This document shows positions 7,426 through 14,984 of a stretch of 64,000 bases of DNA, in pieces; position 1 is the first letter of the stretch; every line of letters begins with the position of its first letter. Source of the DNA: Tabrizicola_A aquatica (GTDB lineage: Bacteria > Pseudomonadota > Alphaproteobacteria > Rhodobacterales > Rhodobacteraceae); NCBI GenBank assembly GCA_965194375.1, contig CBDAEL010000003.1; one strand, 5' to 3'. The notes below the pieces were generated by a model. It ran no database searches. It was not told where the DNA came from and saw only the letters and a list, made by a program, of their open reading frames with translations. The position numbers were made by a program, and so were the translations under genes.

Positions 7426-8061
7426 TCAGGATTTACCTTTGCCCGTCCATGTCGCCCAATTCGGCCGCGCCATCTCGAACGTGTCTTGGGCGCGGACATA
7501 GGTCGAGCCATAGCTGCGCCCCACCAGTTGCAAGGCGGGCGTGTCGATATGGGCGCGTTCGGTGTCGAGGACGAACCGGTCTTCGATATGCACGGCCTTC
7601 ACCCGTCCGATCACCACAGTCTGATAGGGGCCGGTGACGATCGAAGAATGCAGCACGCATTCAAAGGAGACAGGGCTACCTTTGATGCGGGGCGGCTTGA
7701 TCTGGGTTGAGGGCAAGGTGTCTAGCCCTGCGATCTCAAGCTCATTCATGCCAGCGGGCGCATCCAGCGCGGTGATGTTCATGGCGGGGGCCATCGCCTC
7801 GGTCACAAGGTTGACGACAAACTCGCCCGTGGCGTGGATGTTGTCGGCAGTGTCCTTGAAGCCACGACCTGTATCGGACTGGATGCCCAAAACAACGGTG
7901 GGCGGTTCAGAGCCCATGGCGTTGAAAAAGCTGTAGGGGGCGGCGTTGAGGCGGCCTTCGCGGTCTTGGGTCACGACCCAAGCGATGGGGCGCGGCATGA
8001 TGGTGGCGGCGAGCAGCTTATAAGCGATGGGCTCTTCCACCGCGTCCATATTCCAATACAT
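7426..8061 (-). CDS. flavin reductase-like / FMN-binding split-barrel protein
   Basis: A 211-residue member of the flavin reductase-like family, different in sequence from the 167-residue one at the end of the cluster. It has the start Tyr-Lys-Leu-Leu-Ala-Ala-Thr-Ile-Met-Pro-Arg-Pro-Ile-Ala-Trp-Val followed by Asn-Ala-Ala-Pro-Tyr-Ser-Phe-Phe-Asn, as in FMN-binding split-barrel proteins of aromatic degradation operons, and Glu-Phe-Val-Val-Asn-Leu-Val. It may bind FMN and reduce it with NAD(P)H. The ATG at 8061 overlaps the nitrilase stop by one base (TGATG), so the two are translationally coupled. It ends the upstream transcription unit; a 160-base gap with promoter elements follows. Confidence 0.85.
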   Translation of the reverse strand: MYWNMDAVEEPIAYKLLAATIMPRPIAWVVTQDREGRLNAAPYSFFNAMGSEPPTVVLGIQSDTGRGFKDTADNIHATGEFVVNLVTEAMAPAMNITALDAPAGMNELEIAGLDTLPSTQIKPPRIKGSPVSFECVLHSSIVTGPYQTVVIGRVKAVHIEDRFVLDTERAHIDTPALQLVGRSYGSTYVRAQDTFEMARPNWATWTGKGKS

Positions 8062-8984
8062 CAGACTTCCTTTACGGCGGATTTGGCGCGGGTATCGACG
8101 GTGAGTTCAAAGACGTCTGGCCGGGCATAATGGCCGGTCACGTCGAAATCATACTTGGCGCGGGGGATTTCGGCGGGTTCGATCTCGGCATAAAGGATGG
8201 TCTCACCTCTGAAATCGGGACCAGCGAGTACCTTGCCCAAGGGGCCGATGATCGCCGATCCGCCGCGCATCATCACGGTGGCCGGATCATCGCCCAGCGC
8301 GGATTCGTGGTCAGGGCCGTAAGCGGCGCGGGTGATGTGCTGGCAGGCGGTCAGCACGAAGGTGCGGCCTTCCAAAGCGATGTGCTGCATGGTGGCAAGC
8401 CAGGTGTCGCGGTCATCCGCCGTTGGGGCGCAGTAAAGGCTAACCCCTTGGTGATACATATGCATCCGAAGCGCGGGCATGTAGTTTTCCCAACAGATCA
8501 CAGCACCAATGGTGCCATAATCGGTCTTGAAGACAGGCATGGTCGAGCCGTCGCCAAAGCCCCAGACAAGGCGTTCTCCGGCGGTGGGCATCAGTTTGCG
8601 GTGCTTGCCGACAAGCCCCTTGGCCCCGTCGAAGTAGAGGACTGTGCAATACAGGGTCGCCCCGTCGCGTTCGATGACGCCCACCACGGCGAAGGCGCCG
8701 GTCTCGGCGGTGGCCTCGGCAAGGGCGGCGACTTCGGGGCCATCCAGATCAATCGCGGCGGCGTGGTAGCGGGCAAAGGCGGCGCGGCCTTCGGGTTTGC
8801 GCATGCCGATAGGCGCGCCGAAGCTTTCGCCTTTGGGATAGCCGCCAATCAGCGCCTCGGGGAACACGACGAGCTTGGCCCCTTTCGCCGCCGCCGCACG
8901 CAAGGTGGCGGCGGCTTTCTCGGCGGTGGCGAGGCTGTCAGTCGGGATCGAGGCGATTTGGGCGACGGCGACGGTGAGGGTCAT
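8061..8984 (-). CDS. nitrilase (C-N hydrolase family, nitrilase branch)
   Basis: The 307-residue enzyme has the nitrilase triad Glu43 (Phe-Pro-Glu-Ala), Lys130 (His-Arg-Lys-Leu) and Cys164. The residues after the cysteine, Cys-Trp-Glu-Asn-Tyr-Met-Pro, are those of true nitrilases rather than of amidases of the same superfamily, so it should hydrolyse an organic nitrile to the acid and ammonia. Nitrilases are usually somewhat longer (330-380 residues). Its place between a FAH-family hydrolase and a flavin reductase in a ring-cleavage cluster suggests that an aryl or heteroaryl nitrile, or a cyano intermediate, enters the pathway here. The exact substrate cannot be read from the sequence. Confidence 0.88.
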   Translation of the reverse strand: MTLTVAVAQIASIPTDSLATAEKAAATLRAAAAKGAKLVVFPEALIGGYPKGESFGAPIGMRKPEGRAAFARYHAAAIDLDGPEVAALAEATAETGAFAVVGVIERDGATLYCTVLYFDGAKGLVGKHRKLMPTAGERLVWGFGDGSTMPVFKTDYGTIGAVICWENYMPALRMHMYHQGVSLYCAPTADDRDTWLATMQHIALEGRTFVLTACQHITRAAYGPDHESALGDDPATVMMRGGSAIIGPLGKVLAGPDFRGETILYAEIEPAEIPRAKYDFDVTGHYARPDVFELTVDTRAKSAVKEV

Positions 8985-9011
8985 GTTTAGCTCCCGCTTG
9001 CGGGAAGCCCC

Positions 9012-9058
9012 GGGGGCGCTTCGCCCCCCGGACCCCCCGAGAGTATTTATGCCAAGAT
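9012..9058. repeat. dispersed intergenic element: GC hairpin followed by a GAGTATTT motif
   Basis: The short gap between the nitrilase and FAH genes holds a 7-base hairpin (9012-9018 with 9022-9028, loop CTT), then GGACCCCCC and GAGTATTTATGCC. A very similar arrangement is seen at 14696-14746, and an inverted relative at 14919-14960. It is probably a REP-like element of this genome. It may also act as a weak transcription attenuator inside the operon. Confidence 0.6.
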
Positions 9059-9062
9059 GAAA

Positions 9063-9983
9063 TCAGTCCGGCGTGGAATTGACAACCGGGTGGCGAAGGC
9101 GACCGATGCCTTCGACGCAAGCCACGATGGTGTCGCCGGGCCACATGAATTCTTGGGGGTCGCGACCGGCGCCGACACCTTCGGGCGTGCCCGAGGCGAT
9201 GATGTCACCCGGCTCGAGTGTGATGCCTTGAGAGATGTCAGCGATCAGCTCATCGACCTTGAAGAGCATCTTGGCGGTGTTGGAGCGCTGTTTTTCGACG
9301 CCGTTGACGGTGAGCCAGAGGTCCAGCTTTTGCGGATCGGGGATCTCATCGGCGGTCACGATCACAGGACCGAAGGGGGCATAGCTGTCCATCCCCTTGG
9401 AGAAGATCCATTGCCCGGCGCGGCGGTTGTCGCGGGCCGAGACGTCGATCATCACCGAATAGCCGAAGACATGCTTAAGCGCGCCCTCACGGGGGACGCG
9501 GCGGGCCGTGGTGCCGATGATCACGGCCAATTCCACCTCCCAATCGAGTTGCTTTGTGATCTTGGCGTTGTGCAGGATCGGCTCATCCGGGCCGATGACG
9601 GCGGTGGGGGGTTTGGAGAAAATCACCGGTTGCTTGGGCAAATCCTTGTTGGTGTCGAGCGCCTTGGCGGATTCGATGACATGGTCAAGGTAGTTCAGAC
9701 CGATGCCGAAGATGTTCTTGCGGGGCCGGGGGATGGGGGCGAGGAGGCGCACATTGGCCAGCGCGGTGGCCGTGTGGATCGGGAAGTCGGTTCCCACTTC
9801 GTCCAGACAAGCGCGCAGGGCGGTAAGGCCCGGGCGCCCGGCATCGATCAGGCCCAGCATGGTGTCGGGCAAGGGATCGCCCAGCGCCTCGCCCAGCGCG
9901 GCGACATCGACGACCATGTCATCCACGATGACACCAAGGCGGGCGGCATCCTCGACGGAGGCGCGGTAGGTAACGAGTTTCAT
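9063..9983 (-). CDS. fumarylacetoacetate hydrolase family protein (acylpyruvate hydrolase type)
   Basis: A 306-residue FAH-family protein with the metal-binding Asp-Trp-Glu-Val-Glu-Leu-Ala-Val-Ile-Ile-Gly segment (about residue 155) and the Gly-Thr-Pro-Glu-Gly-Val-Gly C-terminal motif. Such enzymes cut C-C bonds of 2,4-dioxo acids such as maleylpyruvate or fumarylpyruvate, using Mg or Mn. The gene lies 9 bases downstream of a gentisate-1,2-dioxygenase-like gene, so hydrolysis of the ring-cleavage product to pyruvate and a C4 dicarboxylate is the natural reading. No separate maleylpyruvate isomerase is visible in the window, so direct maleylpyruvate hydrolysis is possible. Confidence 0.88.
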   Translation of the reverse strand: MKLVTYRASVEDAARLGVIVDDMVVDVAALGEALGDPLPDTMLGLIDAGRPGLTALRACLDEVGTDFPIHTATALANVRLLAPIPRPRKNIFGIGLNYLDHVIESAKALDTNKDLPKQPVIFSKPPTAVIGPDEPILHNAKITKQLDWEVELAVIIGTTARRVPREGALKHVFGYSVMIDVSARDNRRAGQWIFSKGMDSYAPFGPVIVTADEIPDPQKLDLWLTVNGVEKQRSNTAKMLFKVDELIADISQGITLEPGDIIASGTPEGVGAGRDPQEFMWPGDTIVACVEGIGRLRHPVVNSTPD

Positions 9984-9992
9984 GATATTTCC

Positions 9993-11114
9993 TTACAGGA
10001 TAGGCTGGTGGCCGTTGTTGTCGCCAAACGCTTCTTCGCGGTAGAGCGAAAGCGCGCGCATCACGGGAATGTCGGAAAGGCAGAAGAGGCAGGCGTCGTT
10101 GCGGTCGTCGAGGTTGACGTGTTCGTGCCAGGCCCAAGAGGGGACACAGAAGATATCACGCTCCGACCAGTCATAGCGCTTGCCGTTGATCACCGAATAG
10201 CCGCGACCTTTGGCGACATGGTAGAGGTAGCTGCCGGTGTGACGGTGGGCTTTGGTGTGTTCGCCCGGGCGCAGCATCTGCATGCTCGCGCCAAGGGTTT
10301 TCATCACCGGGCCGTTGGTGACCGGGTTGACGTAGTCCATCATCACCCCATCAAACGCGCTGCCATCGGTGCAGCTTGCGTATTTGGAAAGTGCCTCATA
10401 GGTCGGCACCCATTCGTATTTGTACATCGGCGAATAGCCGTGTGACCATGCGCCCGTGGAGGGTGTGAGCCCCGCATTGCCCCAGGTTTTGGTCATATCA
10501 TCCACCGCATAGCCAACGGCCTGGTTCAGGTCGGGATGCACCTCGTAGAAATTCGCCTCCATCGCGTTGACGAAGGGGATGTCGAGACCGTCTTGCCAGA
10601 GGCACAAGGACCCATCGGCGCTGACGCCATGTTCATGCCATGTGCCATTGGGGGTGAGGACAAAGTCATTGGCGCCAAGGGTCATCTTGTGGCCATCGAC
10701 CACGGTATAGGCCCCCGTGCCTTCCATGATGAAGCGGATGGCGCTGGCCGAATGGCGGTGGGCTGATGCGACCTCGCCAGGGTTCATCACTTGCAATCCG
10801 GCATAGATCCAGCCCACAGCGGCCGCGACATCGGTCCGGCCGGGGTTGTTGAGATAGATCACCCGGCGGCCCGCCTTTTCCGGCGTCACAAGGTCAACCG
10901 AGCGGATCACATGATTGCGCAGGTCCTTGTAGCGCCAGACCACCGGGATGGATTGTGATTTCGGCTCCCAAGGTTCGATCTTATTGGCCACGGTCCAAAG
11001 GGCGCCTGCGTGGTGTTTGTCCAACTCATCATAATAGGCCAAAAGCTCGGGTGTATCCTCGACATTGGCGCGGCCAATGACATCTTCCCGGTGGTTCTCG
11101 CGCGAGGTGGCCAT
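9993..11114 (-). CDS. bicupin ring-cleavage dioxygenase, gentisate 1,2-dioxygenase family
   Basis: The 373-residue protein has two cupin domains. The first carries the iron-ligand pattern Ala-His-Arg-His-Ser-Ala-Ser-Ala-Ile-Arg-Phe (about residue 120) with a downstream Trp-His-Glu-His-Gly. The second has Lys-Ala-His-Arg-His-Thr and Trp-His-Glu-His. This is the layout of gentisate, salicylate and 1-hydroxy-2-naphthoate dioxygenases, Fe(II) enzymes that insert O2 next to a phenolic hydroxyl. The ATG at 11114 has GGGAGAA upstream. It is the first gene of the minus-strand operon and faces gntR across a 143-base regulatory region. The FAH hydrolase directly downstream fits a gentisate-type pathway, though the true ring substrate may be substituted or nitrogen-containing. 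Confidence 0.85.
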   Translation of the reverse strand: MATSRENHREDVIGRANVEDTPELLAYYDELDKHHAGALWTVANKIEPWEPKSQSIPVVWRYKDLRNHVIRSVDLVTPEKAGRRVIYLNNPGRTDVAAAVGWIYAGLQVMNPGEVASAHRHSASAIRFIMEGTGAYTVVDGHKMTLGANDFVLTPNGTWHEHGVSADGSLCLWQDGLDIPFVNAMEANFYEVHPDLNQAVGYAVDDMTKTWGNAGLTPSTGAWSHGYSPMYKYEWVPTYEALSKYASCTDGSAFDGVMMDYVNPVTNGPVMKTLGASMQMLRPGEHTKAHRHTGSYLYHVAKGRGYSVINGKRYDWSERDIFCVPSWAWHEHVNLDDRNDACLFCLSDIPVMRALSLYREEAFGDNNGHQPIL

Positions 11115-11166
11115 GGGGGCTTCTCCCAGATGCAGGATGCGTTTCGTCGGGCAGTCTGGCGCGGAT

Positions 11167-11200
11167 GATTTTCGAAGGCAATACGGATTTTCGAAAATCC
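11167..11200. promoter_or_regulatory. perfect 16-base palindrome plus partial copy, candidate GntR operator between divergent genes
   Basis: GGATTTTCGAAAATCC at 11185-11200 is a perfect palindrome. A partial copy, GATTTTCGAAGG, starts at 11167, so the two centres are about 19 bases apart, close to two helical turns. Both lie in the 143-base region between the cupin dioxygenase gene and gntR. The core is repeated upstream of the NicX-like operon (7345-7356), which points to one regulator controlling both units. Confidence 0.7.
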
Positions 11201-11257
11201 CACAATTGCCAAACACCCTGCCCCGCGCCATAGTTGGCGCGAAAGGGTGCCCTGACC

Positions 11258-11974
11258 ATGACGCTTGCCGAAAAAGCCTATGACAGCCTGCGCCGGGATA
11301 TTGTCACCGGCCAGCTCAAGCCCGGCGCGCCTTTGCGCATGGCCCAGCTTTCGCAGCGCTACGAGATGGGATTTTCGCCGCTGCGCGAGGCCTTGAACCG
11401 TTTGCAGGCCGAGCGGCTGGTGACCTCGGTGGCGCTGAAGGGGTTTTCGGTGGCCCCCTTGTCGATCGAAGAGCTGTGGGATGCCACCAATACCCGCATC
11501 TTGATTGAACAGCGCGCGCTGAGGCTTTCGATCGAACAGGGCGGGGATGAGTGGGAGGCGGGGATTGTCGGCAGCCTGCATGCGCTTTTGTTGCAAGCCG
11601 CACGTGGCAGCGCGACCGAAGCGGAGGCCCGCGCGCTGGAGGCGCGCCATCACAGCTTTCACACCGCGCTGCTTTCAGCCTGTGGTTCGGGCTGGCTGAT
11701 GGAGTTTTTTCAGCGGCTTTATGTGGAAAGCGAGCGCTATCGCCATCCGATGCTGGCCCCGGCTCCGGGCGAGCCGGCCCGTGATGTGCAGGCCGAACAT
11801 GAGGCATTGGCGCGCGCTGCGCTGGCGCGCGATGCCGATCTGGCCGCCGCCCTGCTGGCCGATCACTACCGGCGCACCGCGCAGCGGGTCGAACGGCTGA
11901 CGTTGCCTGCCGAGGGCGCGACACAAGGGCAAACCGCCCAAGCGCCGATTGATCTTGCGCCCTTGGCACCTTAG
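11258..11974 (+). CDS. GntR family regulator (FadR subfamily, FCD domain)
   Basis: This 238-residue regulator has an N-terminal winged helix (about residues 1-75) with the usual Ala-Tyr-Asp-Ser-Leu-Arg-Arg-Asp-Ile start, Leu-Ser-Gln-Arg-Tyr-Glu-Met-Gly and Ser-Pro-Leu-Arg-Glu-Ala-Leu recognition segments. A helical FCD-type effector domain follows, with acidic and histidine positions (Arg-His-His-Ser-Phe-His) typical of metal-assisted organic acid binding. The ATG at 11258 has GGG-rich sequence upstream and fits the family start better than an upstream TTG at 11234. It is divergent from the dioxygenase operon and is the likely reader of the TTTTCGAAAA palindromes. Ligands for this group are usually carboxylic acids of the controlled pathway. 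Confidence 0.9.
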   Translation: MTLAEKAYDSLRRDIVTGQLKPGAPLRMAQLSQRYEMGFSPLREALNRLQAERLVTSVALKGFSVAPLSIEELWDATNTRILIEQRALRLSIEQGGDEWEAGIVGSLHALLLQAARGSATEAEARALEARHHSFHTALLSACGSGWLMEFFQRLYVESERYRHPMLAPAPGEPARDVQAEHEALARAALARDADLAAALLADHYRRTAQRVERLTLPAEGATQGQTAQAPIDLAPLAP

Positions 11975-11983
11975 GCTTCGATC

Positions 11984-12448
11984 ATGATCACACAGAAGAT
12001 GAAATATGCGCTGAAGGCCCTGTTGGTGCTGGCCGATGAGGCCGCCCGCCCGGTGCCCGAGGGTCTGACGATTGAGGAAATCGCGCGGCGGGCTGGCACG
12101 CCCAAGCGGTTTTTGGAGCATATTCTTTTGGAGCTGCGCAATGCAGGGGCGATCCGGTCAACCCGAGGACGGCTCGGGGGCTATTCGCTGTTGAAAAAGC
12201 CAGCCGATATCTCGATTCCAGACCTTTTGCGCACCATTGACGGGCCGATTGCCCCCCTGCCCTGCCTGTCGCGCAGCGCCTATCATCGCTGCGAGGACTG
12301 CACCGACGAGGCGACCTGCCGCATCCGCAAGGTCTTTGCCGAGGTGTTCTGGTCCTATCTCGTGATCATCGAGTCGCTGACGCTGGAGGACATGCTGCGC
12401 AGCGGTTCGGCCGAGTTGCCGGGCCTGAGCGAAGTGGCTGGAGCCTAG
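11984..12448 (+). CDS. Rrf2 family regulator with four-cysteine cluster
   Basis: A 154-residue Rrf2/IscR-type winged-helix regulator. The N-terminal DNA-binding part includes Lys-Met-Lys-Tyr-Ala-Leu-Lys-Ala-Leu and the Arg-Gly-Arg-Leu-Gly-Gly-Tyr wing. Cys94, Cys103, Cys106 and Cys112 form a Cys-x8-Cys-x2-Cys-x5-Cys group where IscR and NsrR hold a Fe-S cluster, so a redox- or sulfur-sensing role is plausible. The gene begins 9 bases after the gntR stop, so the two are probably co-transcribed. A link between an iron-sulfur sensor and a cluster with oxygen-dependent iron dioxygenases would make sense but is inference; control of sulfur metabolism (CymR-like) is an alternative. Confidence 0.88.
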   Translation: MITQKMKYALKALLVLADEAARPVPEGLTIEEIARRAGTPKRFLEHILLELRNAGAIRSTRGRLGGYSLLKKPADISIPDLLRTIDGPIAPLPCLSRSAYHRCEDCTDEATCRIRKVFAEVFWSYLVIIESLTLEDMLRSGSAELPGLSEVAGA

Positions 12449-12602
12449 GCAAGCGTCAGGGAAGCTGCGCCTACGCACGCGGGCCATGCAGCGATGACGT
12501 CTGTCAACGACAGGGGCCAGACGGCGGGGCAGTCTGGGCTGTGCACTGGGCTGGTGGGTGGCCGCCGCCCGAGGGCGCCGCTTTGGATAAGGCCCACCCG
12601 AT

Positions 12603-14501
12603 ATGACCCGTAAGAAACGTCCTGTGACCCTAAGCCCCATGCCTGCTGGTGCGAGTTCGGGGGGTGCTACGGATGCTTCCCACGAAAAGGGCGCGCGTGA
12701 GGCGGCAGGCGATCAAGTTCCCGCGGTCATCGCCCCGATACCGGGCTTCGAGCCGTCCCCCAAGGCAAGCGCCAAGGCTGGCCTGCACCCGCATGCCGCA
12801 CTCGACCGCGCCCTTCAGGCCAGCATGGTCCAGATGACTGGCGGGCTGTCCTCGCATGCGATGCTGGATGCGTGGACGGATTGGATGATGCATCTGGCAC
12901 GCGCGCCGGGCCGCCAGATGGAACTGGCCGAGCAGGCGCGGACCAACGCGCTGGAGCTGGCGCAATACGCGATGGCCAAAGCCTTGGGCCTGCCACAGGA
13001 TAAGCCCTTTGCGCCGGGGCCTTATGATCCGCGCTGGTTGCATCCCGGTTGGGACCGCGCCCCCTTTGCCCTTTGGCAGCAGGGCTTTCTCGCGGTACAG
13101 GATTGGTGGCGCGCGGCGACAGCACCGCTGCCGGGGCTGCAAAGGCCCAATGCACGGCGCATCGGCTTCATGATGCGCCAGTTGCTGGATACGGTGTCCC
13201 CGTCAAACTTCCCGCCATCAAACCCCGAGATCCTTGCCCAAATCGTAGCGACCGGCGGGCGCAACCTGATCGAGGGTGCCGCCCATGCCATCGACGACGC
13301 CCGCCATATTCTGGCCCGCGAACACCGCCCGGTGCCCGAGGCCTTCGGCATTGGCAAGGTTCTGGCCAGCACGCCCGGCACGGTGGTCTATCGCAATGAC
13401 CTGATGGAGCTGATCCAATACAGCCCAACGACCGCAGCCGTCCGGCCTGAACCGGTGCTGATCGTTCCGGCTTGGATCATGAAATACTATATCCTTGATC
13501 TGTCGCCGGAAAACTCGCTGATCCGCTGGCTTGTGGATCAGGGCTACACGGTGTTCTGCATCTCGTGGCGCAACCCGACCGAGGCCGAGGCGCATTGGTC
13601 GCTGGAGGATTACCGCAAGGACGGGATCTTGCAGGCACTGGCCGTGATCAACGCCATCGTCCCGGGGACGCGGGTCCATGCTAATGGCTATTGCTTGGGC
13701 GGCACGCTTTTGGCCATCGCGGCGGCCACCATGGCGCGCGACGGCGATGACCGGCTGGCCTCAGTGACGCTGATGGCGGCGCAGGTGGATTTCGCCGAAG
13801 CGGGCGAGTTATTGCTGTTCTTGGACGACAGCCAGGTGAGCTTTCTGGAAGACATGATGTGGGCGCGCGGTTTTCTGGACCGCCCGCAGATGTCGGGGGC
13901 CTTTGCGGCGATCCGGTCCGAAGATCTGATCTGGTCGCGCGCGACGCGGCGCTATTTTCTGGGCGAGGCGGATTTGCCGACCGACATGACCGTCTGGGTC
14001 AACGACACCACCCGGATGCCAGCGCGGATGCATTCGCAATACCTGCGCGGCGTGTTTTTGGAAAACCGCATCACCGCCGGGCGCTTTGCGGTGGAGGGGC
14101 GGGTGATTGCGCTGAAGGATATTGCGGCCCCGATCTTCGTGGTGGCGACCGAGACGGATCACATCGCGCCGTGGCGGTCGGTCTATAAGACCACGCTCTT
14201 TACCGATTGCGACCTGACGGTGGTGCTGACCAAGGGCGGGCATAATGGGGGCATCTTGTCACCGCCCGACCACCCCGACCGGCATTACCGCATCGGCCAC
14301 CGCCCGGCAGGGGCGCATTACATCGACCCCGATGCTTGGCTGGCCCGCCACCCGCCGCAGCCGGGGTCGTGGTGGCCCGAGTGGCGCACGTGGCTGGACG
14401 GCCTAAGCGGCATGCCAGACGCGCCGCCGGGCTCCGGCGCACCCGGCAAAATGCTGCCCATCCTGGACACTGCACCAGGACGCTACGTGCTGGAGCCCTA
14501 A
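12603..14501 (+). CDS. phaC: class I poly(3-hydroxyalkanoate) polymerase
   Basis: The 632-residue product is a PHA synthase, which joins 3-hydroxyacyl-CoA units into storage polyester on granules. It shows the PhaC lipase-like box Gly-Tyr-Cys-Leu-Gly-Gly-Thr with the nucleophile Cys364, the catalytic Asp in Glu-Thr-Asp-His-Ile-Ala-Pro-Trp and His in Lys-Gly-Gly-His-Asn-Gly-Gly. It also has the N-terminal PhaC_N segment Asn-Phe-Pro-Pro-Ser-Asn-Pro-Glu. It is slightly longer than the usual 580-600 residues because of a low-complexity N-terminal stretch of about 50 residues. No phaP, phaR or phaZ lies next to it in this window, unlike many Rhodobacter genomes. The ATG at 12603 is only weakly supported by an upstream AAGG. 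Confidence 0.95.
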   Translation: MTRKKRPVTLSPMPAGASSGGATDASHEKGAREAAGDQVPAVIAPIPGFEPSPKASAKAGLHPHAALDRALQASMVQMTGGLSSHAMLDAWTDWMMHLARAPGRQMELAEQARTNALELAQYAMAKALGLPQDKPFAPGPYDPRWLHPGWDRAPFALWQQGFLAVQDWWRAATAPLPGLQRPNARRIGFMMRQLLDTVSPSNFPPSNPEILAQIVATGGRNLIEGAAHAIDDARHILAREHRPVPEAFGIGKVLASTPGTVVYRNDLMELIQYSPTTAAVRPEPVLIVPAWIMKYYILDLSPENSLIRWLVDQGYTVFCISWRNPTEAEAHWSLEDYRKDGILQALAVINAIVPGTRVHANGYCLGGTLLAIAAATMARDGDDRLASVTLMAAQVDFAEAGELLLFLDDSQVSFLEDMMWARGFLDRPQMSGAFAAIRSEDLIWSRATRRYFLGEADLPTDMTVWVNDTTRMPARMHSQYLRGVFLENRITAGRFAVEGRVIALKDIAAPIFVVATETDHIAPWRSVYKTTLFTDCDLTVVLTKGGHNGGILSPPDHPDRHYRIGHRPAGAHYIDPDAWLARHPPQPGSWWPEWRTWLDGLSGMPDAPPGSGAPGKMLPILDTAPGRYVLEP

Positions 14502-14538
14502 GGCGCGCACGCCGATTTCGACAGTGAGCAGAGAAAAG

Positions 14539-14615
14539 TGGTGGCGAGGGGGGGACTCGAACCCCCGACCCCATGATTATGAGTCATGTGCTCTAACCAG
14601 CTGAGCTACCTAGCC
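14539..14615 (-). tRNA. tRNA-Met (CAT anticodon, elongator-type)
   Basis: The minus strand folds as a 77-nt tRNA with encoded CCA. The acceptor is GGCTAGG with CCTCGCC, the D-stem GCTC/GAGC, the anticodon stem CATGA/TCATG around the loop CTCATAA (anticodon CAT), and the T-stem GGGGG/CCCCC with a TTCGAGT loop. Position 4-69 is a U-C mismatch; all other stems pair. A paired 1-72 end argues against initiator tRNA. The gene stands alone, converging on phaC. Confidence 0.95.
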
Positions 14616-14984
14616 ACTGGCGCGGGGGATACGGCGGGGCGCGCAGGGCGTCAAGGGGGATTCGCGGGCGATTGGGCGGTTTCGTGTCCCACGCGCCGGG
14701 GGTTTCACACCCCCGGACCCCCGTGGAGTATTTCGCAAGGCGCAAGCCCGGCAACAAGCCCAGTATCACGGCGCAATGCGCCCCGACGAGGGCACCGGTC
14801 CAGTGCGCAGAGAGCGCTTCTCACACCCGTCGGGACGACTTGCGCCTTGCGGTCATCGGGACTCCTCCCTGTACCGCCGCGCGAGCTTGCCCCGTCAAAG
14901 TTAAGAACGGCTAAAGGATTTGCGCCTTTCAAAATACTCCCCCGCCGAAGGCGTTCCGCCAGGGGTGCAGGGGACTAGCCGCGG
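14616..14984. repeat. intergenic region with inverted copies of the GAGTATTT element
   Basis: No gene is seen. The element at 14696-14746 on the plus strand has the hairpin CCGGGGG/CCCCCGG with a 7-base loop, then GGACCCCC and GGAGTATTT followed by AAGGCGCAA. A second copy in the opposite orientation occupies about 14919-14960 and shares GGAGTATTT and AAAGGCGCAA. Together they form a large, imperfect inverted repeat about 180 bases apart. It separates the tRNA-Met gene from the 3' end of the hydantoinase gene and may help to terminate transcription. Confidence 0.6.

Noticed and set aside
9057..10445. Long plus-strand open frame of 462 codons opposite the FAH and dioxygenase genes
   Set aside because: It is the antisense shadow of two well-supported minus-strand genes; its translation has no family features and high-GC DNA commonly leaves such frames open.
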